Assembly (NCBI GenBank): GCA_002633025.1
Contig: NMRB01000398.1
Location: forward strand, 292,352 to 356,351
DNA: 64,000 bases
Source of the DNA: Notospermus geniculatus
Taxonomy: Eukaryota; Nemertea; Pilidiophora; Heteronemertea; Lineidae
Direction: 5' to 3'
The position numbers and the translations under genes were made by a program. This document shows, piece after piece, positions 1 through 12,000 of this stretch (within the stretch, counting starts at the first letter, position 1; each line of letters starts with the position of its first letter). The notes beneath the pieces were generated by a model. That model was not told the origin of the DNA. It did not search any database and worked only from the letters and a program-made list of their open reading frames with translations.

Positions 1-9
1 CCGATGATG
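1..9 (+). CDS. Possible 3' end of an upstream MAP7 exon
   Basis: The window opens with CCGATGATG directly followed by GTAAGA, a near-consensus donor. Read in the phase needed by the next recognised exon (one base carried over), the nine bases would give Asp-Asp-Gly. Too short to test from this window. Confidence 0.2.
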
Positions 10-1784
10 GTAAGATAACCCTAGCTTAATAATTAAAATGCTCAAATCAATTTTGTAATGGTTTCTCTCTGTTTCAGAATCAGAGTGATAGCTTTTGTGT
101 GTTAAACTGGTAATTATGATAGCTTGTAATGAAAAATCCTACACCACCAATTTGCAAATGGTTTGTTCTGTTTGAATTTTTGTCAAAAATGGGAGGTGAA
201 CTTCTGAAACGAGTGTCTTTTCATCTTACGACATAGCCAATGGAATTAATGCTCAGACATGTTCTCATTGGTTTTGGCGGAAGAGCCCCTGACATAAATG
301 TCACAAGTATTGCCCAGAGGTTCATAAACATGTGCTTTTCATCGCTACCTGCAACGACGAGACAGATTTGCATCCTCTTTATTTGCTGTGAAAGCCAGGT
401 TAGGTGTGGCAATTCATGACTTGATTCACTCATAATCTATATCATTGCACTTGTTCAGGGTAGTATAGCTTGAGGACTGCCTCAGGCATTGGGAACCAAG
501 TGCAGAAATGTCAGACTAGCTCTGATTTCTGCTTGGAGGGGATTCACGGCTTTGAATACTTTGAATTCCTCAAAGGACACTGTTGATACCAGGCTCATAT
601 GTCCAAATGTTAGACTTGGCGTCTCATTTCTGTTCCATTATTCAGGTTCTGTCATACAGACTTCGAATATGGTGGAAAAGGGTGCGACAATGCATACTGG
701 ATGATTAGTCCTCAAACGAATAGTCAGAAATAGCAAATTGCATCCTGGATTTTGACCATAAGTGACATCCTGATTAATCAAGCATGGCACATGACGAGGT
801 GAATTAAATGATTAGAAAAGGGAATATGAGTCTCGTATTGGTCGACGTCGTGCGGTTCTCCACATTAGCATTTGGAATGAAGCCAAGTGTCTGGGAGGCT
901 GGAGCAAGGATTGACTTCAGTCTGATCCTAGTGGTGGTGATGCTTCTGCAGGTTCCAATGACGAAGGTGAAGGACTGGAAGGATTGCCAGTTGAATGCAC
1001 ACTCAAGGATTCATAATTTAGCAGGGCTCAGATTTGAGTCCCTTCTTTCAAATCCTGGGTGGGGCTGCCTCATGTCTGATGCTGAAATACTGGGTATCAT
1101 CATCCATAGGTTGACTTGTGATTCCAGTTGACGGGCCTAAATTGAACAAGTCCAACCCGTCTGGGTAGTGCTACAGGCAACATGGTTCGCCTCAGCACAG
1201 GTCATATGATAAATGAGTACACTCTTGTCTCTCGTAAGAAATATTTACGGTGTGGTGATTTTGGGACCATAATTCTAAACTTACGGCTGGGTGCTGATTT
1301 ACAGTGCAGCCATTTTGTAAATCATCAATATGCGACGACAATATTATCCTATAAATATTCTATCACAAACGTAAATGATATAAAATAGCGATAAAAATCT
1401 ACGCATCATGGCTGCCGATGCACCGTCCCATGGGTTTTCATGATTGTTGGATTACCACAACCGCCGCCCAGTCCAACCTCTGCCCGTGGAGAATCCTTCA
1501 CCGACTCCCCATTGACATGGCCATAAATCATTTGCATGCTAAACATGCACGTTTCATAGCCACCTAATGTAGGATTCAGCTCATTAAGAAAGTATTGGTG
1601 ATTTGATTGCCAGTGAATTATCTGGTGTCTGAATCATGGATGACGGGGAGACCTGTTGATGTCTGATTCACGGCGGGACACAAATTTGCTCGGCTACCAC
1701 TCAGCATCACACAACCACATGAGTTTTTTTCTTGCCATGCTTGCAGTTGCGACTTAACTGGACTTTGGTTGGATCATGACTATC

Positions 1785-2045
1785 TTCCGTACTATTCCCA
1801 GCCCTCTCTTGCTAAGACCCTTCGTTAGTAGCAGAATGATGACTTTTCCATTTTACTCCCACCTGGAGCCCGCTTTCACTGAGACCCTATTGATCGGTAT
1901 TGGCCATGATGACCCTTTTCTGTACTACTCCCAACTGGAGCCCCCCTTCTGCTGAGACCCCTGGGTATCAGCAGTGGTGACTCTTTTCCATTTACACCCA
2001 GCTGGCCCTGTTGCCAAGACCCTCCTCTGGTGTCAGCTTCTTTGG
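1785..2045. repeat. Degenerate tandem repeat, about 75-bp unit
   Basis: About three diverged units share the order 'GATGAC...TTTTCCAT...ACTCCCA.CTGGAGCCC...TGAGACCC'. The short minus-strand frame here is a by-product of the repeat. Confidence 0.5.
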
Positions 2046-2164
2046 CAGACTTTGGCGTGTAGTCTGCCCGATTTGTACACATGACATATCAGGATTCACC
2101 CCAGATTTCTCACAAATCATCTCGTGACTTCAGAAAGTAAAGAAATATGCAACATGAAATTTGC

Positions 2165-2392
2165 ATCCTGCTGCTGATAAGGTGAAACCAGCAACAGCAC
2201 TATCACGAAAGCATCAATTCGATCTCTGCAACTTGGTTTTCAAATCAACCCTAATTGACACGATCGAGTGCTTTGCGTTCTGCTGCTGATGAAGATGAAA
2301 CCAGCATTTTCACCCTCGTCACGAAAGCATCCATTTTCCCTGACTCGGTTTGCAAGTCCACCTTAATTGACATGGTCTACTGCTTTGTTCAC
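2165..2392. repeat. Tandem duplication, about 115-bp unit
   Basis: Two adjacent diverged copies: each has TGCTGCTGAT, GAAACCAGCA, TCACGAAAGCAT, then AATTGACA and TGCTTTG in the same order. Confidence 0.55.
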
Positions 2393-4381
2393 TGACACAG
2401 AACCAGTAGCAGTGTCGTTCATCATCCCTGGAGTTGATCTACGTTGCAGTAGAACGCATTACTCTTAAAAAACTGTGGATTAATCACGAAATGATACCCA
2501 ATACCGTTGCTCTGTAATCCTCTACCTGGCGCTGTTCATTCACGATCGATCACAAAGCTTCCAATCCATTTGGAGATTGTGTCTACCGATTGATGATTTG
2601 GTTTCTGTCAAAACTGTTAATTCTCTCGGAGCCAGCCATTCTGACGACTCTCGGATTGATTAGACAGGCATCGTTTCTTCAGAAAAAAGTAACACATCGA
2701 TTTTGGAGATCGAGCTGGTTCCAACACCAGTATCCTATTGTGTACCATTGATGGTGTTTTGGAGACACCGCTCAATTTTCGGTGAAATTGATCCCAATGA
2801 ACAAGACAGGGGAGACAGAACTCAATTTTATGCCCTGTTGCTGTCTAGTATCTCATATTTGGAATGTCGAAGTACCCATTACTGAATTACATGTTATGAT
2901 GGATGCTTGATATTCCCTGAGGTAAACAGCTATCGCTTTTCTGAAGAATAATTGTGGAAACTCTATTGCAGTTTTTACTGACTGATACTTGAACTGGCCA
3001 CGTGCCACCCTTTGCAAATAGACTGGGTTGTGCCAACATGTATTGGTATAGTATTTTTTACTATACTGAGAATTCCCTGGCAACCCCGTTTCACCTCCCT
3101 TTTGGGAATTCCAGACAACGTAATGTAGACTTAAGAGAAGGTGAAGAAATTCAGATGGGTTGAGGTGTACATTTGACTGTTTCTCAGACCAGGATAAACG
3201 ACTGTGATTGAATTTTGCGGAGAGGACAGAAAACTTGGGACATTTGACAACATACTGACTACTGATGCGTGATCGAGGAGGAGTCCTTTGGAAAAAAGAA
3301 GGACTTCATGATGTTATTCTACAGTCTTCTGTGCAGTTTCTCATCATAGTCCATGAGACCCCTTCATTTTGAGCAGTATGGCCATGATATCTCAAAGAAT
3401 ACTTCCTTGGCTTGTTCCTCTCATCAACAACATTAACTGGCTGCTGACAATCCCATTGTAAATAATAACCATTTCCAAGCCATGAGCCATGAGTTCATAC
3501 TCTGTTTCAATATTAGGAGATACAGTAAAAGGTCGACTTGCTACCAATCTGAGAAAACAGTAGATAAAATGTGTTTGTCAAAGCCATATGGAGTGCTGTG
3601 CAGAGTATTAACTTTTGAAGTAAAATTGAAATTTACACTGGTTTTCCTTTTTGGCACTTTTGGCTTGAGTTGAAAATTTCACTGTGGCTGATCCCAGCGA
3701 TAAAATTCTACCGTTATATCATCTTGAAACTTGGTTTATTGTTGTTGTTGCAGTACAGCCAATATTCCAGAGAACAGGAAGCAAGCTTATATCTGCTTAT
3801 TTGCTAAGATCTACGGCTGTCGTAGAGAAGGAAGAACATGACGTTTATTGCTCACATTCTGCTGAAAAATGGCCACCAATCATTGGCAGTGTGCCACTTA
3901 CTTTCCAAGCAATTTTTTGAACATGGCTCAAAATCTTTATCTAATAGCCAGTATAGTCTGCATGCTACCACATTGCAAACTAGTCATTGTCAGTACATGC
4001 GGTTAATGCTACCCGCAGGCTCACTATACGCTGTCTGTAGCCATCCCACCAGACATGGGATATTGATTCTGTACAGTGGTTGCATACATGGAGCATGCGA
4101 TGCTGTCAACTAGCTACACATTAGTAAGACGACGCATTCCTAGAAAAAGCTACGTTCAGTGAGGTCTGGTTCTTGGTCATCAGTTGCATCACAGCATCGA
4201 TTTTGTGATAGCATGGATTACCAGTCATGAGCTGTTGGTTCGATAATCGTTATGGCTTCGGCGATTATCGCCAATCGTTGTGAATTCCTCTTCTAATGTA
4301 GCCTAGATCTCATTCTCAAAACAAACTGGACCAGTCAGTGTCTGTAGGTTTACTCAATACATAGTCTGGAGTGAAAGAGAT

Positions 4382-4472
4382 GCCCATCTGCCTGAATCAG
4401 TCCTCTGCCAAATCGAACATGTAACCTCTGGGTCTCTAGTCTGCACTCAACCACTACACCACCGAGGGTGGG
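4382..4472 (-). mobile_element. tRNA-derived SINE fragment
   Basis: On the minus strand an A-box-like TGGTGTAGTGGTTGAG is followed about 35 bases later by a decayed B box TGTTCGATTTG. This is the head of a tRNA-derived SINE; no intact tRNA cloverleaf or cognate tail is evident. Confidence 0.5.
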
Positions 4473-5888
4473 TTTGTGTTGTCATCAATCAGGAGCAACC
4501 TATTGGCCAGGAGGTAGGAACCCCTGCCTGACCCTAATCCCCAAGGGGCAGCAGAGTTGCCCTGTTGACTCAAACAAATGGCATGATTTTTAGAAAAAAA
4601 GTGATTTTTTTAAGGGGAAGTAAATGTGGTCAATCAACCTCCAATTGTGGTGGTGCCTCCATCTGTAGATGATCTAGATTGGTCGATTGCTACATGGTTT
4701 AGCCAGATTTCGTATTCTGAGAACATGTGTCTGGCTAACAACTCTGCCATGTTAGCCATTTATATGGAAATTTTCCAAGTGTCCAACGCATGCAAATAAC
4801 CCTGACTTATCATCGTGAGACCAGGGTAGTTTGATGTGTTTTTCAACGGGCTGTCGGGATTAGCCTTGCCCGGTCTGTGTTGGAGAAATGAAAGTGCTTG
4901 GTGGTTGTTGGGTTGCAGATCTCAACTGCGACAAGTGATGATGAATGAAAGATGCAACTTGGGGTTCAAACGACCGGATGGATGGCCAGTGTGATCTTGC
5001 TTCCTGTTTGAGTGTTGATGATGGTATCAGTTATTACAGGATCAGCCACACATATTTTGATACTGAAAGCTATTTGCAAATCAGTGTGTAAAGTGACGTA
5101 TATACGGAGCAAACTGGGTTGGAGAAGTGGGAGTTCAGTTGGCAGTGACAGGGATGGTGGTAGCCATGCCTGTTGTCATTAATGTATAAGTTCTGTTGAA
5201 TTTACCTTCATATCTCCTATTGGCACTTTCCAATTAAAATTTTGTGTGGTTGTTGACTAAGGCATGTTATTGAGGATGTTCAGCTGAATGCGTGTGAAAA
5301 AAATTTGCCCCAATAGTAGCATGTGAGAGTTGGTCTGATATGAAGGTAAACTTCAAAAGTAGAGTAAATTCAATTGAGTTACAAGTGCCCTAGGGTAGAA
5401 ATCATGCAGTTTGTGTCTAGTACCATATTTGACTTCTCACTTCTTGAGGCGTCCTATCTAAGGTTGTCTTGTACAACCTACTTCACATTTTCCAAAACAC
5501 TTTGGTCTTACTGATCGAGGATGGTTGCTGTAGCATTATGTTCAATTCTTCCACTCCCCCTAGAACTGTATACTACATCTGTTGCCTCAACTCTATGAAG
5601 AAATCAGTACTCCACTACTAAGTAGTAAATACTACCTCTACTTTAGTGAAAACTACCTCTAGATACTGTAGTAAATGCTCCACTTCAACGAAGAAGTTGA
5701 TTTTTCCACTGCTCAACAAAATAGTACTCAAGCTCCACTAGTGTTTGTTTTTAAGACTAACAATAACATCCCTATTGTAAATATCTCTTTCACTTAGCGA
5801 TAGATAACCACATTAATGAGCATGTTTTTTTTCTATTATGTATTGCATTGATTATGTTTCTTGTGCATCATGCTGTCGTATCTCTTAG

Positions 5889-6038
5889 GCGCTAGTCAAG
5901 AAAATTTGGCCCCGTCGTCCGCTATGCCCTCAAAACGACTCTCATCATCCTGTATGGTTTTGACACGAAAACGAAGCGTAGAAATGTCTACCTCCAGTCT
6001 GGCTCTAAGCGGATCAAGCCCTCGAGAAAATTCACCTG
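5889..6038 (+). CDS. MAP7: MAP7 exon: Ser-rich linker with SKRLSSS
   Basis: Acceptor TCTCTTAG and donor G|GTAAGA; phase 1 at both ends; 50 residues. MPSKRLSSSCMVLTRKRSVE recalls the SKRLSSSSATLL segment of vertebrate MAP7 just after the first coiled coil. Confidence 0.75.
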
Positions 6039-9000
6039 GTAAGACATGGAGAGTTCTAGCCGGCGCCCTCTGTGGGCTTTTCGGCAACTCTCACCCGTTG
6101 AATTATAAATTCAGTGTGTTTTAACTTGTGTATAACTTACTGTAGAAGTTTAACTCCTAGAACAGTACATTAACAGATTCATGAACATCAAACCACACTC
6201 TACTTTTCAAATCTCGAAAACCACCTGTTACTGTCATCTCTTCCCTGTTTGTCATTTTTGATACCAACCCAACAACGGTTCTCTCTGTATCGTTGATACC
6301 GGTTCTCTCCTTATCCTTGATACCTTCCCCAAATGGTTCTCCCCTTATCCTTGATACCTTCCCAAAAGATTCTCTCCTTATCCTGTGCACCTGTCCATAC
6401 GATTTCCATCCTTCCTCCTCTTGTGTTTTTGTCACATTGATTGTTTTGCGCTTTCTTGTGGCTAACAATACGTTGTGTTCTCTCGTTCTAAATTTGTTGC
6501 ACTTTTCAATTTCTTTTCATTCCTTGAGCCATTAGGACTCAGCGCTATACCTCTAAAGCAAAAAGGGCCTTAAAGATACGGCTGCAACTATGCTGCTGCT
6601 GCAGAGATTTTGAAAGTGTCTTCAAAGAAGGTTCTGATATGACTTAAAGCGAATGGCTCGTGGGGTTTGTTTACATTCAGTTGGGCGCCATCTCAAAATC
6701 AAGCGTCGTTTTGAGAAAAAGGCGAACGAAGGATTTATTTTAATGGGAAATGCATTAGACAGCCAAACTTCGGAGGCGTATTCTCCAAAATCTGCCGCTT
6801 CAAAATCAATGTGAATGGCACAAAATGTACATTTTGACTGACTGAATTTGAAAACGTCATTAACACATTTTTACAAATTTTTCGTGGAACCTCGTCCCCA
6901 GTGTTTACGTTCGCATATTGACACAGGTTTTGCATATGACTGGAGCACAGCTTTGCCTGGAGGCTAGATTCACTCTCTATGGAAGGTACCACCAAAAATG
7001 TAAACAAACCCCACGAGCCATTCGCTTTAACCATGAGAGTTTTCTTGCACAAGTTGGTTCTCTATGGGCAACTCAGCCATCTTGAACCATCAAGGCTATG
7101 TCTGGACTACACTCTATGGAGTCCGATGGTAAAGTAACTGCAGGCCTTATTGTTTCAAGATGCCATATACGTATGTTGGAAAATATAAGCAGTCATTTGT
7201 GTCGATCATTGGTTTAAGCATAACGAAGGAAACCAACAATGGCGAATTGCCCAACAATGTTGAGTTACCCATTTAGAGCCTACTTTCATGAGAAAACTTT
7301 CACATGGAGTGTCTTTTAAGTGTCCTCTTCCCTTGTGCCCATCAGAGGTCATACTTTAAATGAGTGTCTTTCAAATATGACGCCCACCGTTCTCCAAAAT
7401 GTGGCCTCTCATTCTGAGCAAAAGCTTCTCAGGCAAACTTTCAACTTATAACATGCATGCCTCTCTCAATTCATTGACATGGTTATAATTACACAGGGGA
7501 AGATGAACTAACCTTAGAACCCCGTCGCCACTCTCTCCCCGTCTCACAAATGCCCGAGCAACTACCTCTCCGCTATCGTAGCGGATCGATCGAGGTGCAG
7601 GAGATACTACTACGACATGGTCATAGTAGCTCCTTGCAAGCGACTTGTATTGATGAAGAAGGTAAGGGCGTGAAGTCCGTGATACCATTTCCTTCTTGGC
7701 CTTCAGCATACATGAAGCAAGGGAGTCTGTTTTTGGTCACATGTGGCTGATGTGCTCTGATGCCTAGTACGCGGTCTTTTTCCATGTTCAATGGGCATTT
7801 AGTACCGGTACCTTCCAAATTGTTCAAGTTACAATATCAGTAGTACGTGGTGGATCACTGTACATCAGTGCATGGAATTGGCCTGTGTGTCAGCTTGTAG
7901 CATTGCTGATATGAGCATGTACAACATGACACCACTTGCAAGTTATTATTTTATGTCAGGAAGTTAGGTAACTTTTCTGAATATCGAGGTACTTGATTGG
8001 TAATATGTGACCCGCCATGGCTAAAAGGCCCGCATGTCGCACAATGAGATAAGGAGTCAGAGCCCACATAATCAAAACAAGGCATTGTAGGTGAAAAAAT
8101 TTCGACATTGCGAATTTTGCAGAAAACCCTTCAAAAGCATCTTAATCTTTGCTCAAAGAACCTTATCGCTGAAATTGAGGTAGAAAGGCATCAAAACCAT
8201 GCTTTTGTAAAGGCATGCACATCTTAAAAATGGTTGCTAAGGACTTTTAATGGTAATCCTTCGGACATCTTTAATTGCCTTTTTCTCAAAACTTCGCTTT
8301 GTTTGAAGTCCGCATGCATCCCGACTTCAAAATGCCATAACTTTGTCATTTTTTAAGATACAGACCTGTGCTATATCTCATTTTAAAGCTCACTGAATGT
8401 AGAATCAGGAAATACAACAATCTCAGATTCCATAATTTGGTCCATGTGGGCCTTTTAAGCCATGGTGGGTCACATATCATTACATGTCAGGAAGTTAGGT
8501 AACTTTTCTGAATATCGAGGTACTTGATTGGTAATATCATTACATGCTGCCTCGTGGTTTTGTGGGCAAGCCATCATAGGCCAGGATGGTGTGAGACATT
8601 CCCCAGACTGAAGAATACAAAACGAAGTGTTTTGGAAAAATGGCTGTACCAGTAGTTTGGAAACGACATGCTGACCAGAAACGGACTCCTTTATCATGTG
8701 GCCTTAAAATGGCTTCATCAACCATCTGCTTCGGCTAAAAACCACACGATTATTTTGTGGGCAGCTTAATTCTCGGCGGTGATCAGGAAATTCTTGCCAA
8801 AGGGCTATCATCAACGTTTCTTCCTTCTTCACTTTATATCCCGCTTTGTACAGCTACTTTTGTCACCATCATCAATCATGGGTCAAAACTTAATTTCCTG
8901 GGGTAGGTGGGGTTTACACTGAGGAACATTTCTCCTGGGGAAAGTGGGAAATTGGCAACGGTCGTCCAGGATTAGCCTTCGGGAGTCACTCTACAGGTTA

Positions 9001-12000
9001 TCATTCAGCTGCGATGGGGTCTGTAATTGTATGGTTCCTGAAAAATTTTCAATAATAAATGTCTTTGAAGTTGTGGACTCCTGATGTGAGCCTCCCGCTA
9101 TCTGATTTTCCAAGTTTGCCGATGTTCTTGCTCCGGATCCAATCTAAAGATGACATGTCAGACGTCGTTATTGATGTTTGTCAAACCCCGGTAATTGGAT
9201 TCCTTTTCTGGAAGCCTAATTCCTTTTGCAAAAGAAGGATCACGTTGATAGCATTGTCATGAAGTAAAACCCATGTCATGTTGCTCTGAAGCTTTGTGGA
9301 GACTTCTAAACGAACCCATCAACCTTTACCCATGAAGTTGTTGATAAAGTTTGTGAATCAAAGAAATTGCCATCTGCCCTGAGTATGATTGGTAAACCTT
9401 ACGAATAATGCATATTGACCTTTGACCCCCAGCAGAAGTCTGCCCCTTGAAATTATACCATATAAACATATGTGACCCGGCACAGCAAAATGAGTCGGAA
9501 GTCGCACAGAAGAAGACCGAAGGTGGAACCAGACAGCAACCACAGAAATCGACCAAGTCAAATTTCACAATGGGCAGACAATCCTGAAATCAGCGAACCG
9601 TTGGTGTCACCTTGGACATGTTGGGTCTTCTTATGTGCGCATTCCGACTCATTTTGTCGTGCCGGGTCACATATGTCCATTTTCACCCCTCTTCCCTGCT
9701 CTATTCCCTGAATAAAATTTGCCCTCTTGTGGTGAAAAGCAGTATCATCACTTCATATCAGTGGGTATGTGGAGAGTTGAAGTAATAGCTCTTTCTTGTA
9801 CTGCCAAGTACACAATCGTGTTGAATGTAGCTATTACGTCAATTGCACATGCCTCCACTGATCTTACAGTTCAAGTATTGCCTTTTATCACCGAAGGGCA
9901 GAATTGTGAGCACTTTTCCTCTGTATAGCTGTCCGATACCTATCAACCCCACCCAAACCCTGCACACATGCCAACCAGTACATTTTAACATGTTAAAAGG
10001 TATTTGTCAGTGAGAAAAGTGTTGGCTTGGAAAAGAAGTCCTTGTTACCAGTAAAGATATTCGAATTCTGCCCTGAGTGATCTCAGTTCGTCAGACAATG
10101 ACTGTCCTCTGATTTGCTAAGGGACCCTTCAGCAGGAAAGGATCTAACAGATTCTCAGGGTCTAAGGAAGATTTGAAACACTGACAGATACTTTTATCCG
10201 TACCGTTGTAAAAATATAAATAGGTTTATACTAATATCCTTTGTAAAGTCCATTCTTTGTGACATGAAGTGTGCATGATATACTAACCATTGTGATTAGG
10301 TCCTAGATATTAGTCGAGGAAGTTATATGAGTCAATTAAATCAAATGAAGCTGATATGATGTTTTACTGTCATATCCAAAGACTGTAGGTTTCACAATAC
10401 CCGATGGCTAACCCTGTCTTGATTTTGTTGGTGGCTTGAGTAATGTTCTCGAGAATTCGGTATAAATATAATGCTCTGGTGGGAGAAAGCTTGTGGAACT
10501 AAAAAGCTTTATATCAACAGAGGAACGATGTCAAGCTTGTCAACTGATGAACAATAAGCTTTTGTCAACTGTGGAACAAAAAGCTTGTCTACTGGGGAAG
10601 CAATAGGCTCGTCAACGTGGGGAACAATAAGCTTTTGTCAACTGGGGAGAAAAATAAGCTTGTCAACTGAGGAACAATAAGGTTGTCAACTGTTGCAACA
10701 ATAAGTTTGTCAAACAAGGCAACAAAAGCTTGTTATTGGAACAATTGAACTTGTGAACTAAGCTTGTTAACTATTGGAACAATTGAGCTTATGAACTATT
10801 AAGGCACAATAAGCTTGTCAACAGGAACAATAAGCTTGTCAACTAGGGAACAATAAGCTTGTCAACTGTTGGAAGAATGAGCTTGTGAACTAAAGGCACA
10901 ATAAGCTGGTCAAACTTGGGAACAATAGAAGCACGTTGACTTTGAAACAGTAGTTTTGTGTCCATTCTTGGTAAATGATGAAATTGATTTACCTGTCAAT
11001 TAGAGTGTCATCTTGTTCCATCGATCTGATTGTTACATTGATATTTCTCTCAATCTATGATGTGCCTTATTTATACCAGGTATTGAGGATCGATATTGTG
11101 TGATGAAGTTTCCATAATTAATGAATCTGATGAAGCACTGTAGCTATTGAACATTGTTTGGGTAATGGCAGATTGGATGTTCGTCCTTCATCTAGGGGTG
11201 GGTGATGCTGTGGACTTGTGTTGAATAGCTGTGGTTTACTTGGGTTGAGATAATCATAAGAACGCTAAACAAGGATAGGCTTATATGCTATGTGCTTGAT
11301 TTAATTTTCTTCCAATTTTTTCAGCATTTGCTTGTTAACAGCCACCAACACCCCAATCTGATAACCTAGCTACCTACTTTTTGTTTTGCATGAAACCGTT
11401 CCCTTTTCAGTCACTGTATTGCTTCTGTCTTGACATATTTCTGTTTTCAGCACATTTTTGATTTGTCGATTTCCCCACTGAGTATTATAACTATCCCTGG
11501 AAGTGACATAGGGTGAATGAAAGTTTGAGGCCTAGTGTGGTTCTCTACAGTCAAGAAGTGATCAGCAAATGGCCTCCTGTGATTGGCTAGAAGTGCGACA
11601 TTTGTTGAAATACACCTGACCTTATGTTCCCTGGAGTTAAATTTTGAACTTTGTCATTGGTCACTCTTTTATTTCATTCTCACAGTGTGACGATTTCCAC
11701 TTTTCTTCGACAGCGCCTAATTTAAGATTTTTCAGCTTAATTTGTTTCCCTATTTCACACATTTTGTGATCGTTTCCGATTTTCACGACAAAATACACAT
11801 ACCTGCATTTTCATATTGATAATACGTTGTAAAACAGGGTTAGCCATAGGTGTCCTAGATGAGCAATACCATGCATGCTTATGTTAGCTTCTTTAAATGG
11901 TATCACCTAGCTTGTACATATACCATGAACTCTCCTCCCAAAACATCTTGAAAGTATCCAGTGCTCTGTGCAGTTCTGAAGTTTCTTATCCAAACTTTGT

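Larger units (their letters stand above)
10..5888 (+). other. Long intron of MAP7 (5' flank of the first visible exon)
   Basis: No frame here resembles the conserved N-terminal coiled coil of MAP7, so that part of the gene should lie left of the window. The stretch holds two degenerate tandem duplications and one SINE, listed separately. Otherwise I see nothing coding. Confidence 0.5.
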
